NCBI GenBank assembly: GCA_008692225.1
Contig: VICG01000008.1
Coordinates: 755,001-819,000, forward strand
Reading direction: 5' to 3'
Origin: Monilinia fructicola
Taxonomy: Eukaryota > Ascomycota > Leotiomycetes > Helotiales > Sclerotiniaceae
Length of the DNA stretch: 64,000 nt
In this document: piece after piece, positions 12,751 through 25,690 of the stretch
Position numbering within the stretch: the first letter of the stretch is position 1
Layout of the letters: each line of letters begins with the position of its first letter
Program-made: the position numbers and the translations under genes
Notes under the pieces: model-generated
What the model was told of the DNA's origin: nothing
What the model saw: the letters and a program-made list of their open reading frames with translations, nothing else
The model's database searches: none

Positions 12751-15700
12751 CTTGTCTGATCACTCGAGTAATTACACTCGGATCGTATGAACGTGTTGCG
12801 GGTGAGAGGGAGCAACGACTCTCTCTGATTGAGCGGGTATTGTAGACCTTATAAATCTTCTGAGGTATTCGAAAGTGAGGAGAGCTTCCAACTAGGAAGC
12901 TCCCATCTCATGTAGATTCCATCATTGTAACGATGTGGAGGGGCCAGGGACTACCCTAGCCTTGACCCAAAACTTGAACTAATTCACCAAATATTCTCCA
13001 GTCTTTCGTCGTACCTTGCGACAATGTAACATGCCCAGGTGGGTCTAAAAAGTACGAGGGGTGAATCGAGGCACTACTGTACTGTACTCTGTAGTGTCCC
13101 CTGGAAGCGAAAAATGGATAGGTTCGCTTAACAGGAATTCCATTAGCCAACCAAATCACTAGAATTCTTGAAATATCAGGGGATATTTACATTGATCTTT
13201 CAAAAGAAACTTCGATATACAGAGTACAATAGAAAAAATCAAATCAAAACTACTCTTCAAAGGTCATTTTGATACTAGATAGCCAATCAGGTTGAAACAT
13301 TCATGGGATATGCACGGATCACCTGGCGTATCCATTTTGAGCATCTAGAGGGGAAATCTTTGCCCGTTTTTGATAGACGGGGATGCCAAGATATCGCTTC
13401 CCGGATTTTAGGTTTTCATCTTCTACCCTTACCTGCCTTTTTGGGCTTAGTGAAAAGATAGACTACAGCTCACTAATTAGTCACTAGACAACCGTTGTAC
13501 AGTATAGAGTAAATTTTAGAGAGATCTATGATCTATCTGATCATGTAATGATTAATGAATAGAAATGAAGAAAGATATGATACTCCAGCAATCCTTCTTA
13601 CTGTAATTCTTCACATATTTTGTTCTCCCCTCTCTCTTGGAGATATCGTCTAAAGATCTAATTTCAAGCTAATTTCAAGCAGCAAGCATTGACAGCTGTT
13701 CGCTCCGTGCATAATTCAGGAACGATAAGCTCGTGAAGAAGTGCTCGGGCAAAAAGTGGAGTTAACAGCAAGCATTAAAAGACCTTCTATCTTCAGATGA
13801 GATCGCAGATTGTCGTATCACGAGCAACAATAGGAAAATTACGAGTTTTCTGAACTTGTAGATTAGTAGTAGCTGACGCATTTTGTGAACGTGGAATTCT
13901 AGTTTTCATGGAAAAACATTGAACTTGAGGCAAAATGAAAGTAAAGTGTGACTAGTTGTAGATCTGCTGGATGCTAATGCGGGTGGTTGCATGAATCTGT
14001 ACGGAATACTTGGCATGGTAAAGATGGACATAGTACCATACTACCAGTACATGCCCATTTGCCTTCCTTCTCTGTTTTACAAGTTTGAGTTCATTGATTC
14101 TTGCTGGTTCATTTTAGATTTTTTGTTTTTCTTTTCAACTTCTTATGTCCAGCGATATTTCTACGGAGTACTAGGTATATTCGCTGAGCTGTTTCCACAC
14201 TTCAGGCATTATCTAGCAAGAAAGTTTGCTTGATACATCAATCTAATTTCACACCCTTATATAGAAGCTATGCATTGTACACCGCACCTCTCATATCCGA
14301 ACCTGCCCGAACCGAACTTCTTCCGGGCGGGAATAGTGCTTCATTTGGTGATTCCTCAAAAGGCCGGTGAGCTCCCGGTGAGCCTTTTACTTTAAATGTT
14401 GGTAATAGAATTCGCGAAGTTAAGATCATGAGGAATATACTATTTCATTAAACTCTATTTGTTATTGCCCAAAATTCACACGTGCAGTTGGGCCCTCTCC
14501 AAGTCCTATCATGATGGTCAAAAAGCTAAAGAATCTCATATCTGAATATCCAGAAACATTTGATATCTTGTTTCGTTCCTTGGTAGAATCTATCATTCAA
14601 TCGAGTCATCAACTATGTGGTCGATTTCCATCTCGGTCGCTCCTACGGCAGCAAAATGGTCTATAAAGTTAAGCAGAACTTTTCTTTGGGGCGATAGGAG
14701 TGAGGAAGAACATGAAATACTTTTCCTGTGGTATTTTGCGATGACCAATGACCGATACCTCGTGAAACATGGACTTTATGAACCATCCCATATTCTTGTT
14801 TCGCCAAGTGGCTATGAGAGTTATTCATTCGGTTGTTGCAGTATTAGGTGATGACAATTGATTATCATTTGGTCAGAGAATCTGCCAGTGACAGTGAGAA
14901 TCTCAGGTAAGATGAGAACCTGAATCTCCATCTGACACTTCTCTGCAAGGTCCGTTACCTGCCAACTAAAAACCCTACTTCATTTACACCTAAAACTACT
15001 TCAATGGCTGTTCTTGTGGTGCTACCTCAGTTGACTCTTAAAAGCAGACAGATGAACCATTGAAACCCGCCTTATTTGCCGCGGTAGGTTTCTTGAATGA
15101 TCGATACTGAAGAGGTAATACACCATATTCATACCCAAGTACCAAGATACTTGTGCGGGGAGAGGAGTAGCTAGAGGCTCTTACAAGACTTATATGCAAA
15201 ATAGCACGGGACAGAGGAGTGAATGATATTAAACTCCTCAATTACTAATAAGACTTAAAGCATCCAATTAGTGAGACTATCTGATTTATTATACGTATTC
15301 ACCATTTCATACTACCTAGGTAGCTCCAATACCTCCTCATACAATCCACGGTTGTAAGAACACTGAATTATGGTATGACCAAGTGGTCGAATCAAAAACT
15401 AGGAAAGTCAATCCTAATGAATACCCAGGCTGGTCATGTTTGCCAATGTTAAAATCATCGTTTTCCTATTTAAGTGGTATTTTTATAGCAGCAGTCTCAG
15501 CTGGCCATACTCGCGGGGCTCAACCAGTTGCTATCTTGCTTGAAAAGTAGTCAATAGATGAAACAAAATCTGCCAGTAACAGGAATATACCAGAGATGTT
15601 AGCCTACAGGCTCGGCATATCTAAATAGATATCATTAGACGACTAAATTAGCACCAAGGATACACTGTGTATAGCCTTGCATTCAACACAATTATTGAGG

Positions 15701-18700
15701 GTATGTGTGAGCTGGTGGTATTCAGGAGGAGCTTAAAAATAGCTGTAAAGAGTCATCTGCTGAATTGTGAGACTCTCAAGACAAGAATGTACTTCTGCCA
15801 GGGCAAAGAATCCCCTTGGTTTATAAAGAGACTTGTGAGTAGTTCTTCTGTGTTAGGGTGACCGTATCATTCTATGAGTGTACGATCGTGATTAGAGTTT
15901 TAGGGGAATAGACTTGTAAATTTAGTAGATTGTGTAGCTCCGGAATGGTCAAATACATTAATCAAATTCGATATATTAGCTAGAAATGCCGAGTGAAAGC
16001 AGCAGACTCCATTACTTTCCTGTCCAAGTGAGGAACGGCTAGTGCTCAGTTTGTCTAGGTGGACTATGTAGTTGAGCTGTTTCTCTAGGTCCTTTGACTT
16101 TGATGTTTCAGGGGATGTTCCATGGCGTGTACTGAACCAACCCTGCAGTTACAAACTTCATGGCGTTTAATAATATAACGAAGGATTCCAGCAGGAGATG
16201 GCGACAGGGAGAAAGGGGGGAAGATATGAGAGTACGCAGATTATCCTGCCTAATCTAATTCAAGACGAACAAGGTAAATGATAACAGCATCTATTAGGAG
16301 AACTAGAACTTCTTTCTGGACAAGAACCGCTAATATGTATTTAACAACGATTGGGTGTGCAAGAACAATCTTCCCTAAGCCATTGGTTTCTATACCCAGT
16401 GCAGACTACTAATATAGATTGCGCAATGAGGTAATGACTATCTTGCCAAAGCCTATGTGTGGTGGCTTTGTCATGAGCATGTATATATTCGCCAAATTTT
16501 CAAGGGCTCAATCTTCTTTAATTACCTTAAATAATAAGCCATTAGAGGGTTTGATAAATACCGGCATTTGCTCTCTCTTTGGTTTCTAGTATGAGATGGG
16601 TATTTTTGATTGGCGAGATATCGAGTGGACACTGAGGACACAAGAAGTCGATAATCAATCGTATGGATCTTACATGATCGATAACGACGACCACTTACTA
16701 TCTTTAGGTTTGTGTCTTTGGAAATTCCTGTTAAAGCCAGACCTAAATTTAGGGAAAGATCATTTAAAAAGGGTCTGAGAAGGACTGCAGTTCTCGAGTG
16801 ATTCCCGCAGGGAAGAGTCGATACTCTTCCCATAACAAAACTTCATAAATACATACCTAGTGGTCAAAATTGATCATCTCCCTAATCATAAACCTGTGAT
16901 CGGAAAGAAGTTTCCACAAGAACAGTGTGTATCTTACGGGGGATTCACTCTATCAAATGAGGCAGACGGGGTTCAAATATTCCGAAAACATCATCGTGCA
17001 ATATCTCCCTCGCTGTTCAGAATTGTAGGCACCAATCACAAACTTTGGGATTATGGGCATTGGTTAGCAAACAGGAAGATATTTTGAGGATGATCTGAGT
17101 TGAAGAGAGTTGGTGTGGTAAGGTACTATTTAGGGTGTCTCCGACTAGGATGACTCCTTTTGCTGGGCTTACTTTGTCGTCAATTTCCTTGCCAATTTTC
17201 AGGATTCAAGCATTGGATCATAATAAAGGGATACTGGGGCAGAGATGCTACCCTCCCACGTGTATCGAATCGACTGTCATGGTGAATCTTCAACTTCAGA
17301 AGTCAGGTACATGTGTGCGAGAAGCATGATGTATATACCCTACCAATATGCTTTCAAAAGCACCAATAAAACCACGCACAAAGAGTTTCCGGCCCTATTG
17401 CGAGAGAACTAGATTTGATGTTCCCTAGCAATTACTTCGGTTTGTATGTTATCTATCCATCTACCCATGCTTTGCGTATTGTCTGTTCTTTCAATACTAG
17501 ATACTATGTTTGATACCCTCGATCACTGAGAAAATAATCACCTTCTACACGTTGAAGCACTCATGGTATCTACGCCCCAGTTTATCAATCTCGCCCCATT
17601 CCATGTGAGTCTATGTAGCTATTCATTCACTTGCCCTTTCTCCGTATCCAATTTTTCCTTTATCTCGCCAAGGGCAAATTGAATATAAACCAATTTCGAT
17701 TCGCGATGAACATAAGCATGATGCAGGCTACAGACCCAAAGAAACTTAGAAGATACGAAGCGCCACAAGCCTCTGATACAGCACCATAGCAAGTCGGCTT
17801 ATGAGCCTTGAAACTCAAGATATACCGCTAGAAGGTCATTGTTTCGAATGGATTCGGGCCCTACAGAAGAAGGCTGTAACTTTCCACCCGGGTCACATTG
17901 CGTTCTCTTATCTCAGGCGTATGGAAATATGTGAGTGGATACCGTCCCATCCTCTTGATGATGTGAAGACTAGAGAGCTCGATAGCTTTGTGACAAATGT
18001 ATCGAGGGAAATCGGTGGTCTAAGGTATATAATGTAATTGAACACTGAGATCGATGGATTGTATTGGTGGAAACGGGGCATACTGAAGCCAGTTAATATC
18101 CCCACAAAACAAATGACAAGAAGCTGCCTTGCAAGTTGACCCCTCTTTCTCGCCATTGATAACCTAGTATTCTTTTCGATGAATGCCAGAGATTACCCAT
18201 CTGTCACTATCATAACTCTTTGTTTGAAGCCATGTATTCACCTCTCGCAAACAGATCTTCCCCTCTAATTCAGCAACGGATATCCAGCTCAGAGAACCCT
18301 GCATCAATAGTGAACGCCTCTAGAAGGTCAGAACTTCTATAAAGCCGCAAAAGTTGTTACCGATTTCTATGGAGGCGCTGTCACCAAGAGTATGGTTTAC
18401 AAATGCACAGTATAGTGCATGCGTAACTTCTAATCTATGGCAGTAGAGAGGAAAGTGGCTTTGTATTGTGTAAACGAGCTTTATGAGGCCTCGATGAATG
18501 ATTATAAAGGGTTCGTAGCGATTTCTCTATCTGGGGGTGACCCCGGTGATCGGGCTTTATACTGAAAATTGAACGATGCCAAAATCAATGGTCAACATTA
18601 AGCCCGGGTCTCAAGATCAATATTCAAAATTTAAATCGAGGAATAATAGCTATGCCTGTAGATTTGGCACAGATGTAGGAACCAATTTTGTATACTTTCG

Positions 18701-20393
18701 TTCAGCAATTGTAGAGCATATGACTGTAGGAAGTGAAGTTCGTTTGCCCAGTATACTTCACGTCTCTAGCCCACGCCTTCCACCCTCATGCTTTACCAAG
18801 AAGCTAGGACTTAGAAAACACCCACCACTACCATGACTCATGCAGATGAATATATACTCTGCAGCCTAGACTCCATATGGTTAGGTATAAGTTACCTGTC
18901 GTTCTGGCATTAATCGATGAGCCGCGAAAGCTCTGAATGCACAAGAGCTCGCTATGTGATAGCGAATCCCGAACTTCCAATCGTTGGCAAAAGGAGCTTA
19001 TCAGATGCCCAAATATGCCAAATATAATTCTACAGAAAAACTAATGGGTAATACCATGTATATTCCTGCAATGTGTCGGCTTCGCATAGGAAATGGGGGG
19101 CAAAAACACTGACGCATTTCGAGGGTAGATGATATGAGAATTGCAAAGGACTAGAAGCATGAGCCCCAAGTCTTGACAACTCAATGAGGCGAAACTAAGG
19201 TTTGAAAGTCGAGGAGGCTATAGGTTTTCTTCCGCCCGTCACTGAATTATACTAACTGCAAGCATGTTTTATGTCCAAAGTAAATCGTGAGACTATCAAA
19301 GGTATAGAATTATAGAGGCAGTCCTGTACACAAAATAACCAGCAGTGAGAGTACAGTACCGAAAAAGTATAAGCCCTAGTGAGGTGAGATCTGGGAGAAA
19401 GTGAGGGATACAATATAGATGACTGAACCCAAGACAAGTTTCCTGTACAATCAGAAGAAGCTCTAATGATGAAGAAAGAAAGGAGGCGGCAACAAAAGAA
19501 CACCTGCATAGGAATTTTTCTACAGGTATGCTTCCTGCATATGCACCGACCTCCTCCATGGGTACATTCTTATGGTGTCACAGCAGTAACCTTTCGTTAC
19601 GTACCAGTTGCTTTTTGATAAAATTATACTTGCCTATCATACAGAGATGCTTGCTATGTATAGATTCCGCATGGTGCCCTGATATCTAAAGTTTAAAGAA
19701 ACTTAAGGGTGAGGAGAGCGCATATATGATGTAATTTTCCTAGCGGCTTTGTAGAATCTGGAGTTCATGAAACTCTTACGGACCCAAGGGATCTATTAGT
19801 CTAGTGTAGCAGATTAAATGTGATGACACGGCTTCTTGTCTCGAGATCGGTGTTCGATCCCAAGATACACTTATGTTTTTCTCAACCTTTGTTGTATCTT
19901 CGCTGTCAGGGTAGAACTTGTAAACAAGCACAGCAACACTTGTCTAAACCGGGCTCGAGTATTGAATCCACTGTAATCCACTGTAATGGAGAAGACACTT
20001 GCATGCCGCATTATTTCAGATATTGAGGCGTTTCCCCTTGGCAACAAATCAAGTCATCAATCACTAGTATGATGCATGGTATAGAAAGATAGCTGTTAAA
20101 AGCTTTCATATTGTCCACTTCCACACCATACATCCCAATCACGAATATTCAAGCGATTGCAGATACTTTCATGTATTATATCACGCAAGAAACCTCCAGT
20201 GTATGGTATGTCATCAGCAGACTTTGCTATGTATCATTTGGTAACTTAGGATGAGGTACAAGGAGTACAACCGCATCGTTTTCTCCCACGCCCCATCATT
20301 CAACCACTGAGCATTTGTGTATGTTCCACGCAAAATCCGTTGACCCATCCATTTGTCCCCGATGAAAACAGAATCGTCATAGCAAGCACAAAT
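12751..20393. other. 7.6 kb region without a supportable gene
   Basis: No frame longer than about 100 codons has recognisable domains, codon periodicity or splice logic in this stretch. 12751–13200 is the carboxypeptidase promoter side and carries tandem TACTGTAC-type elements near 13076–13095. The remainder has mixed composition, not the extreme AT bias of the island at 1.6–2.2 kb. A short tRNA-like sequence lies near 19796–19866. The region may contain decayed elements or unannotated non-coding RNAs, but nothing in the sequence names them. Confidence 0.5.
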
Positions 20394-21195
20394 TTAGAAT
20401 ACCAATGCAGCACCCTTGGTCTTCTTGTCGCCACTATTGAATTATTAGCTCGATATTCCAATGCGCAAAGTATGATATTGCACGCAAAGAACTATATGGA
20501 GTTCATACCCAAGCTCAAAGTGCTTGCAACGCTTCAATGCCAACTGTGCCTTCGTCTTGCAAGATGTGCATTCCAATCTCAACACAACCTTCTTTGTGGT
20601 CTTTGCCTTCTTGTGGAAAACGGGTTTTGTCTGACCACCATAACCAGATTGCTTTCGGTCATAACGACGCTTTCCTTGAGCGAACAACGAAGCCTAATCC
20701 AACATGTTAATTCTAATGTATTCGAAATTTCGATCGAGTATTGTACCTTTCCGGCCTTGTATTGGGTGACCTTGTGTTGGGTGTGCTTTCGGCAATCCTT
20801 GCCTTTGCAGTATGTGCGACGGGTCTTTGGGACGTTGACCTGGGGGAAAGAAATGTCAGTCTCAATTAAGTCTGCAAGAATCCCTCTGTTGCAGCGCTTC
20901 TCCATATGGCCAAGCCTCCATTCTACACGTCATCGACAATTGTTCCAGATATCTATATTTTGAATTGGTCGCAGAAGGAATAGTAATGATGACTTCGTTC
21001 GGTGGCTCGAGAAAATTCCAATATGCGCCTGATGTCGTATTTTAATGCATCACTCATTCATCGTTTTTTGCCGTATTGTCGCGAATCTTCTCTCAAAATT
21101 CTCGCTCTTCGCTTTTTAATGTTCTCCAACGGTATCTCCATCGAGCCTCCAAAACCTCCATCGATTCAACAACGGAATGAAATCTAACGTACCAT
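20394..21195 (-). CDS. RPL42: 60S ribosomal protein eL42 (L36a/L44 family)
   Basis: Component of the large ribosomal subunit near the E site. Exons: 21195–21193 (the ATG alone), 20839–20747, 20693–20509 and 20433–20394, giving 106 residues, the standard length. The protein begins [17 protein letters not shown] and keeps the [31 protein letters not shown] and CKHFELGG blocks. The four zinc-binding cysteines are present (CKGKDC and, downstream, CTSCK…RCKHF). The first intron is long (353 bp) and starts directly after the ATG (ATG|GTACGT), which explains why no long frame shows the N-terminus. Residue 56 is Pro, the form associated with cycloheximide sensitivity in yeasts. All junctions are in phase. 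Confidence 0.96.
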
Positions 21196-22943
21196 CTTGG
21201 CGATTTATCTGGTGGTCGCTGGGATTGAAGTTGTTAGTATCGTCGTTGTAAGATTTTGAGGTTTCGTCGTAAATTCAAAGTGTGCCGGAGACTCGCTTGG
21301 AATTAGGGCCATGCCGCTTTGAGTAGGGCCATTGCCGCCCTGTAGATGAGCATAGTCACGTGGGTACCAAGATCACATGTTGTATGGTGGTGAGAAGTCA
21401 AAAATGCAAAAACGACCTTGTTAGAGTTCCCTTATCATTTCTATACGTTGAGCTTGATTCATACATCAAGTGCTCCCTTGAATGAACTCGTTCCGATTCT
21501 CCAATGTCCCCGAAAACATAAGCATCACGATCTCAAAAAATACTCGTCCGTCTAGCCACAGGACTCGCGGCAGGAGTGGCACGATCATTAACCTCATGAT
21601 ATTGTAGTATCATTACAATATGTTTATTTCAGGCGTCAACTTCGATGTTGTCAGTCCCTGGAATTTCAAAGTTTCATACTCGCCAGATTTCTTTGCTGAA
21701 GTCTTTGCTTAAACATTTTTTTTGGATAACCCTTGTGAGTATATGTTATACAAGCAAACTGTCTCTATCAAGTAAACATTCAGATCACCCTCCATTTTAT
21801 GTTCTGATATATTCATATCAACGATTTGTCTCAATACTTCGAGTGGCAGATCAATGCTAATAGTATTGATGAAGAAGATATCTGGTTCTTTACCCAATTC
21901 TATGCCGTGCCTTACATGGTTTACAAGATAATTCAACCAAGTGGATCAAGTGTCCATCAATTATTGATCATTTTGACCCGACTCAAGGTTCAAGTTCCTG
22001 AGCAGGTTGGAGAGTCGAACAAAGCACATGCTTTACACATGCTTTGTTACCACTTTTTGAAAGACAACAAAACCTTAAGCTTCGGCTACTCAATATCCGA
22101 AAGCACGCTTCAATAGTGAGCCGAACGTCTGCAAGAAACGTGAGCACTCGTGAGTCGTGACGTTATTAGACATTGCTTTCATTGGCGGGTGTGACTACAA
22201 TACGAAAACGAATTCGAAAACCAATTAAGGCATTTGTAATACCATGGACGTCATGATTTTTATAGTCGTGACGAAAGGGTACCTAGGGTGGGTTTCTTTC
22301 ACATCAAGCATAGTTTTAGAGAATGACCGGCTCATCTTGCCAATATCTTCCTATGAGGTTACAAAAAATTGAAGGGTTCTACAAGTATTCACACCCCAAT
22401 TGAATTATACCCTTTCTTGTTTATAGAAACCTGCAATCTGGCAAATGTTAATGGTCCCGCAAGGATCCCGTTTCATTAGATCTGCCATGCTTCTAAAACT
22501 AATTCGACACGCTCCGGAATGTTTTGAGACCGAATATGATTCAATCCATTTGGAAATCGTGATTGAAAGAAGGTTCATGCTCGTGCTGCTCACACAATAG
22601 CATTCATTCTAGGAACGCCAATTGGTCAACTCACCAACGGATGCGGCTTCTCCTTCCCATATTTTGAACGGCAAAGCAAGCGTCCGAGGTTAGTCCCATG
22701 TATCTAATTGGCATCTACTAGTCGAGGCCAACTATCTACCATTATAATGGAGAGATACGTCTGCTTCAAAAGGGCTAGGTATTCCTTTAAACTTTTCAAT
22801 GTCTTCGAAAACTAATATCTGAGTTGTGACTTTCTTGTGCGGTATATACATACTACCTACCTACATATTGGTTATTCAACTGACCCTTAATTTTCGCATC
22901 GGTATTCAATCAATTGTCAAGGTGGTCCGTGCATATCATCGAA
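21196..22943. other. Spacer between eL42 and P450, with one possible coding remnant
   Basis: Apart from the remnant at 22429–22602 (listed separately) I find no gene. Frames at 21826–22116 (plus) and 21936–21709 (minus) oppose each other over the same bases, have no domain features and cannot both be real. Confidence 0.45.
22429..22602 (+). pseudogene. Possible isolated exon or gene remnant, family unknown
   Basis: An open stretch of about 57 codons follows an acceptor-like TTGTTTATAG and reads KPAIWQMLMVPQGSR…ECFETEYDSIHLEIVIERR before a TAG stop. The residue mix looks like protein coding rather than random sequence, but no upstream exon with a start or matching phase was found. It could be the last exon of a decayed gene. 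I assign no family. Confidence 0.25.
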
Positions 22944-25015
22944 ATGATTCCACTATTCCCACTTATTCTAGTTCTACTTCCTATCTATTGGATATATTCG
23001 AACATTTTGGGATTAAAGAGGAATATTGCAGCTGCAAAACGCTCAGGTTTACCATATGTGATAACTCGTAGGCTAAGTTATTTGTTCTGATCATCACATT
23101 CTAACGAGTCCCAGCTATCAACATCTATAATCCATTTTGGTTGACAACTCATCGTATATGGTTACCATTGATTAGAAAGCTTCCCAAATCATGGACAGAA
23201 AGTTGGATTGAGTGAGTGTTGATGAGGGGTACTATTGAGAACGTTTCTAACGAAGTTTAGCTTTATGACACCAGACTGGTGCTGGGAGTTACTATATGAC
23301 CCATTCGCTAAACATGGAGATGCTTTCCTGACTGTTTCCCCCGGATCAGTCCTTGGATTTATTTCGAATGCAGAAGCAATCCATCAAATAACAAGTCGTC
23401 GAGATGCTTTTCCTAAGCCTCTTGCCTCATACCGAATTCTCGAGATCTTTGGTAGAAACATTATAACAACAGAGGGAATTGAATGGAGAGAGCATAGGAA
23501 AATCTCTTCGCCGAGCTTCACAGAGAAAAACAATGCATTGGTATTTGCCGAATCTTGCATTCAAGCACAGGGTATGTTGAGAAAATGGCTGGGGCCCGAA
23601 GGAAGAGGTGACGTGACTTTGAAAGAAGTGCCCACCGATACGATGCGAATTACATTGCATATAATAAGCAGAATAGGATTTGGGGTTCGTCTATTATGGC
23701 CAGGGGAGAAGCCGAGGAGCAAGGAACAAGAATCTGTTTACAGCAGTAACGAGGCGCCTGAAGGGCACACTATGAGCTTTGAAAGATCTCTGAGTACCCT
23801 TTTAGAGACCCTGGTCTGGGTGCTTTTCCTTCCAAAATGGCTTTTAAGTACGTGTAGGCAAAATCAATTCATACTTATAATAACTAACCGCTCCAGAATT
23901 GATGCCTTTCGATTCCGCCCACGAAGCATTAGAATCTTTCGAGAATTGGGGTCAGTATATGAACGAGCTGTTTGCCACAAAGGCTAAAGATGCTATGGAA
24001 GGCAAGGGGAGTGAGGGTATGGATATCATGGGCTCTTTAGTGCGGAGTTCATACGGGCCATCGAGTGCTCATGGGCCTACTAGAATATCATCAAGCCGAG
24101 TTGAGAAAAGGTCAAGGCACCAAATTCGCCCTTTCAGATTCAGAAATACTTGGAAACGCGTTCGTTATGATTGTCGCAGGCCACGAGACGACAGCAAACT
24201 CGATCCATTTCTCCCTTATCGAGTTGGCAATTAGCCCTAGATCTCAACGACAAGTACAGGCAGAGGTGCAAAAAATCTTTGCCGATGAATCTCCTGAAAC
24301 TTGGGACTACGATACAAACATAAATAATCTTCTGGGCGGTATGCTCGGAGCGACGCTCAATGAGCAACTTAGGCTCATGCCTCCTGTGGTCAATATACCT
24401 AAATCAGTCGGCCAGGGACACGACCAAACAATCATTATTGACGGAAAGAAGATAACTCTCCCCGTTGGAGCTCATATTAATCTCAATACTGTAGGTCTTC
24501 ACAGAAATCCTAGATATTGGCCGACCGAGCCATCAAAGATCAACACACATGATAATGATCTAAATGACTTCAAGCCTGAGAGATGGCTTGTTAAGCGAGT
24601 AGCGAGAGATGAAAGTGCAACGGAATCCTCCGAAGATGACGATTTTGGTGGCTTCACGGGAGAAACCACATCCGAAGGATTATTTCGCCCAGTGAGAGGT
24701 TCATACATTCCTTTCTCTGAAGGAGCTAGGTCTTGCCTAGGACGAAGACTCGCCCAGGTCAAAATTATGGGAGTACTTGCTGTGGTTTTCCAAAAATACT
24801 CAATAGAGCTTGCTGTCGACGAATGGGCTACAGATGAAGATGTTTCCAGGATGTCTGCCGAAGAGAAAAGAGAATTGTATAGTAAGGCGCAGAGGAAAGC
24901 AAGAGAGACAATTAGAGGGGCTACGACACTCATCACTTTGAAGCTTCATCCTGGTTTCATTCCAGTGCGACTGGTAAAGAAAGGAGAGGAGCGCTTTGTA
25001 AATATTGTAGATTAG
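22944..25015 (+). CDS. Microsomal cytochrome P450 monooxygenase, one apparent frame break
   Basis: Haem-thiolate monooxygenase; the substrate is unknown. Exons 22944–23067, 23115–23211, 23261–23847 and 23897–25015 encode about 641 residues. An N-terminal membrane anchor (IPLFPLILVLLPIYWIY) is followed by the usual landmarks: the I-helix AGHETTA, the K-helix ExxR in NEQLRLMPP, FKPERW and the haem-binding FSEGARSCLGRRLA with its Cys near residue 549. An acidic, Ser-rich insertion sits before the haem loop. Between SLVRSSYG and GLLEYHQAEL, at about 24065–24085, the frame must shift by +1; the GGG of CATGGGCCTAC is a candidate site. A 73-bp GTGAGG…CTACTAG intron would also restore frame but would delete the conserved-looking DIMGSLVR block. 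No biosynthetic partners lie next to it. Confidence 0.9.
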
Positions 25016-25690
25016 TGCATTAGCTGCATGATTCCAGACTATTTGGTACTCATTGCCTAATGTCATGAAAAATAATAAAAGTAACAGTCTCAATTCTCAA
25101 TATATGTTTAAATACTGTACTGAAAGGTTGTGGAATTGTTTCGCTTTATAGTGTTCATCGTTGGAAAGAGGGCTAATTGATTAGCAAGAATGATCTTTTC
25201 TCCTAGACACTATGCCTATCAGTCTCCTGCAGGCTCCCGGCATGAATTCTACACGCTTCTAGGATATACATGGATGGACATTCCTTCCCGGGCTCGAGTA
25301 CATGGAGTTCCTTGAATCTCCCATGGCAACGGCAGGGACATAGCTTTGTATAAAGGACATCAACGCTTAGATGAGATTGCAACCCGCTCAAATGGGATAA
25401 CCACCAAGATAAAATAGCTCCCGAGGTCATGACAGCTTCAACATCTGACCCTGAATTACGCTTTATGGGTCCAGCGCAGTCACGTGAATACATTAGCGCT
25501 TGTTTTTGTTGACATGGCTGGATAATGCTACGCGATTCCTTCTTGATCCCCACAATACGTATTCAAACTTCGCACGAGAACCCCGAAAGGTACACTTCAG
25601 ATATCCCCGCACCATCTCCTCAAACACTTTATTAAACGTAATCATTCTGGTCGCATTCGGTCGCGAAGTAGATAAGATAGGTATCTCGCA

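Noticed and set aside
17258..17330. Shared GIESTV-like coding words at 17.27 and 19.95 kb as a repeated gene
   Set aside because: Only a few residues agree, with no surrounding similarity and no conserved frame.
20340..20963. 207-residue plus-strand frame
   Set aside because: Antisense to the eL42 exons; the conserved ribosomal protein sequence decides the strand.
24011..24083. 73-bp intron in the P450 (GTGAGG…CTACTAG)
   Set aside because: It would restore the frame, but it removes DIMGSLVR-type sequence that looks like normal P450 coding; kept only as an alternative to an indel.
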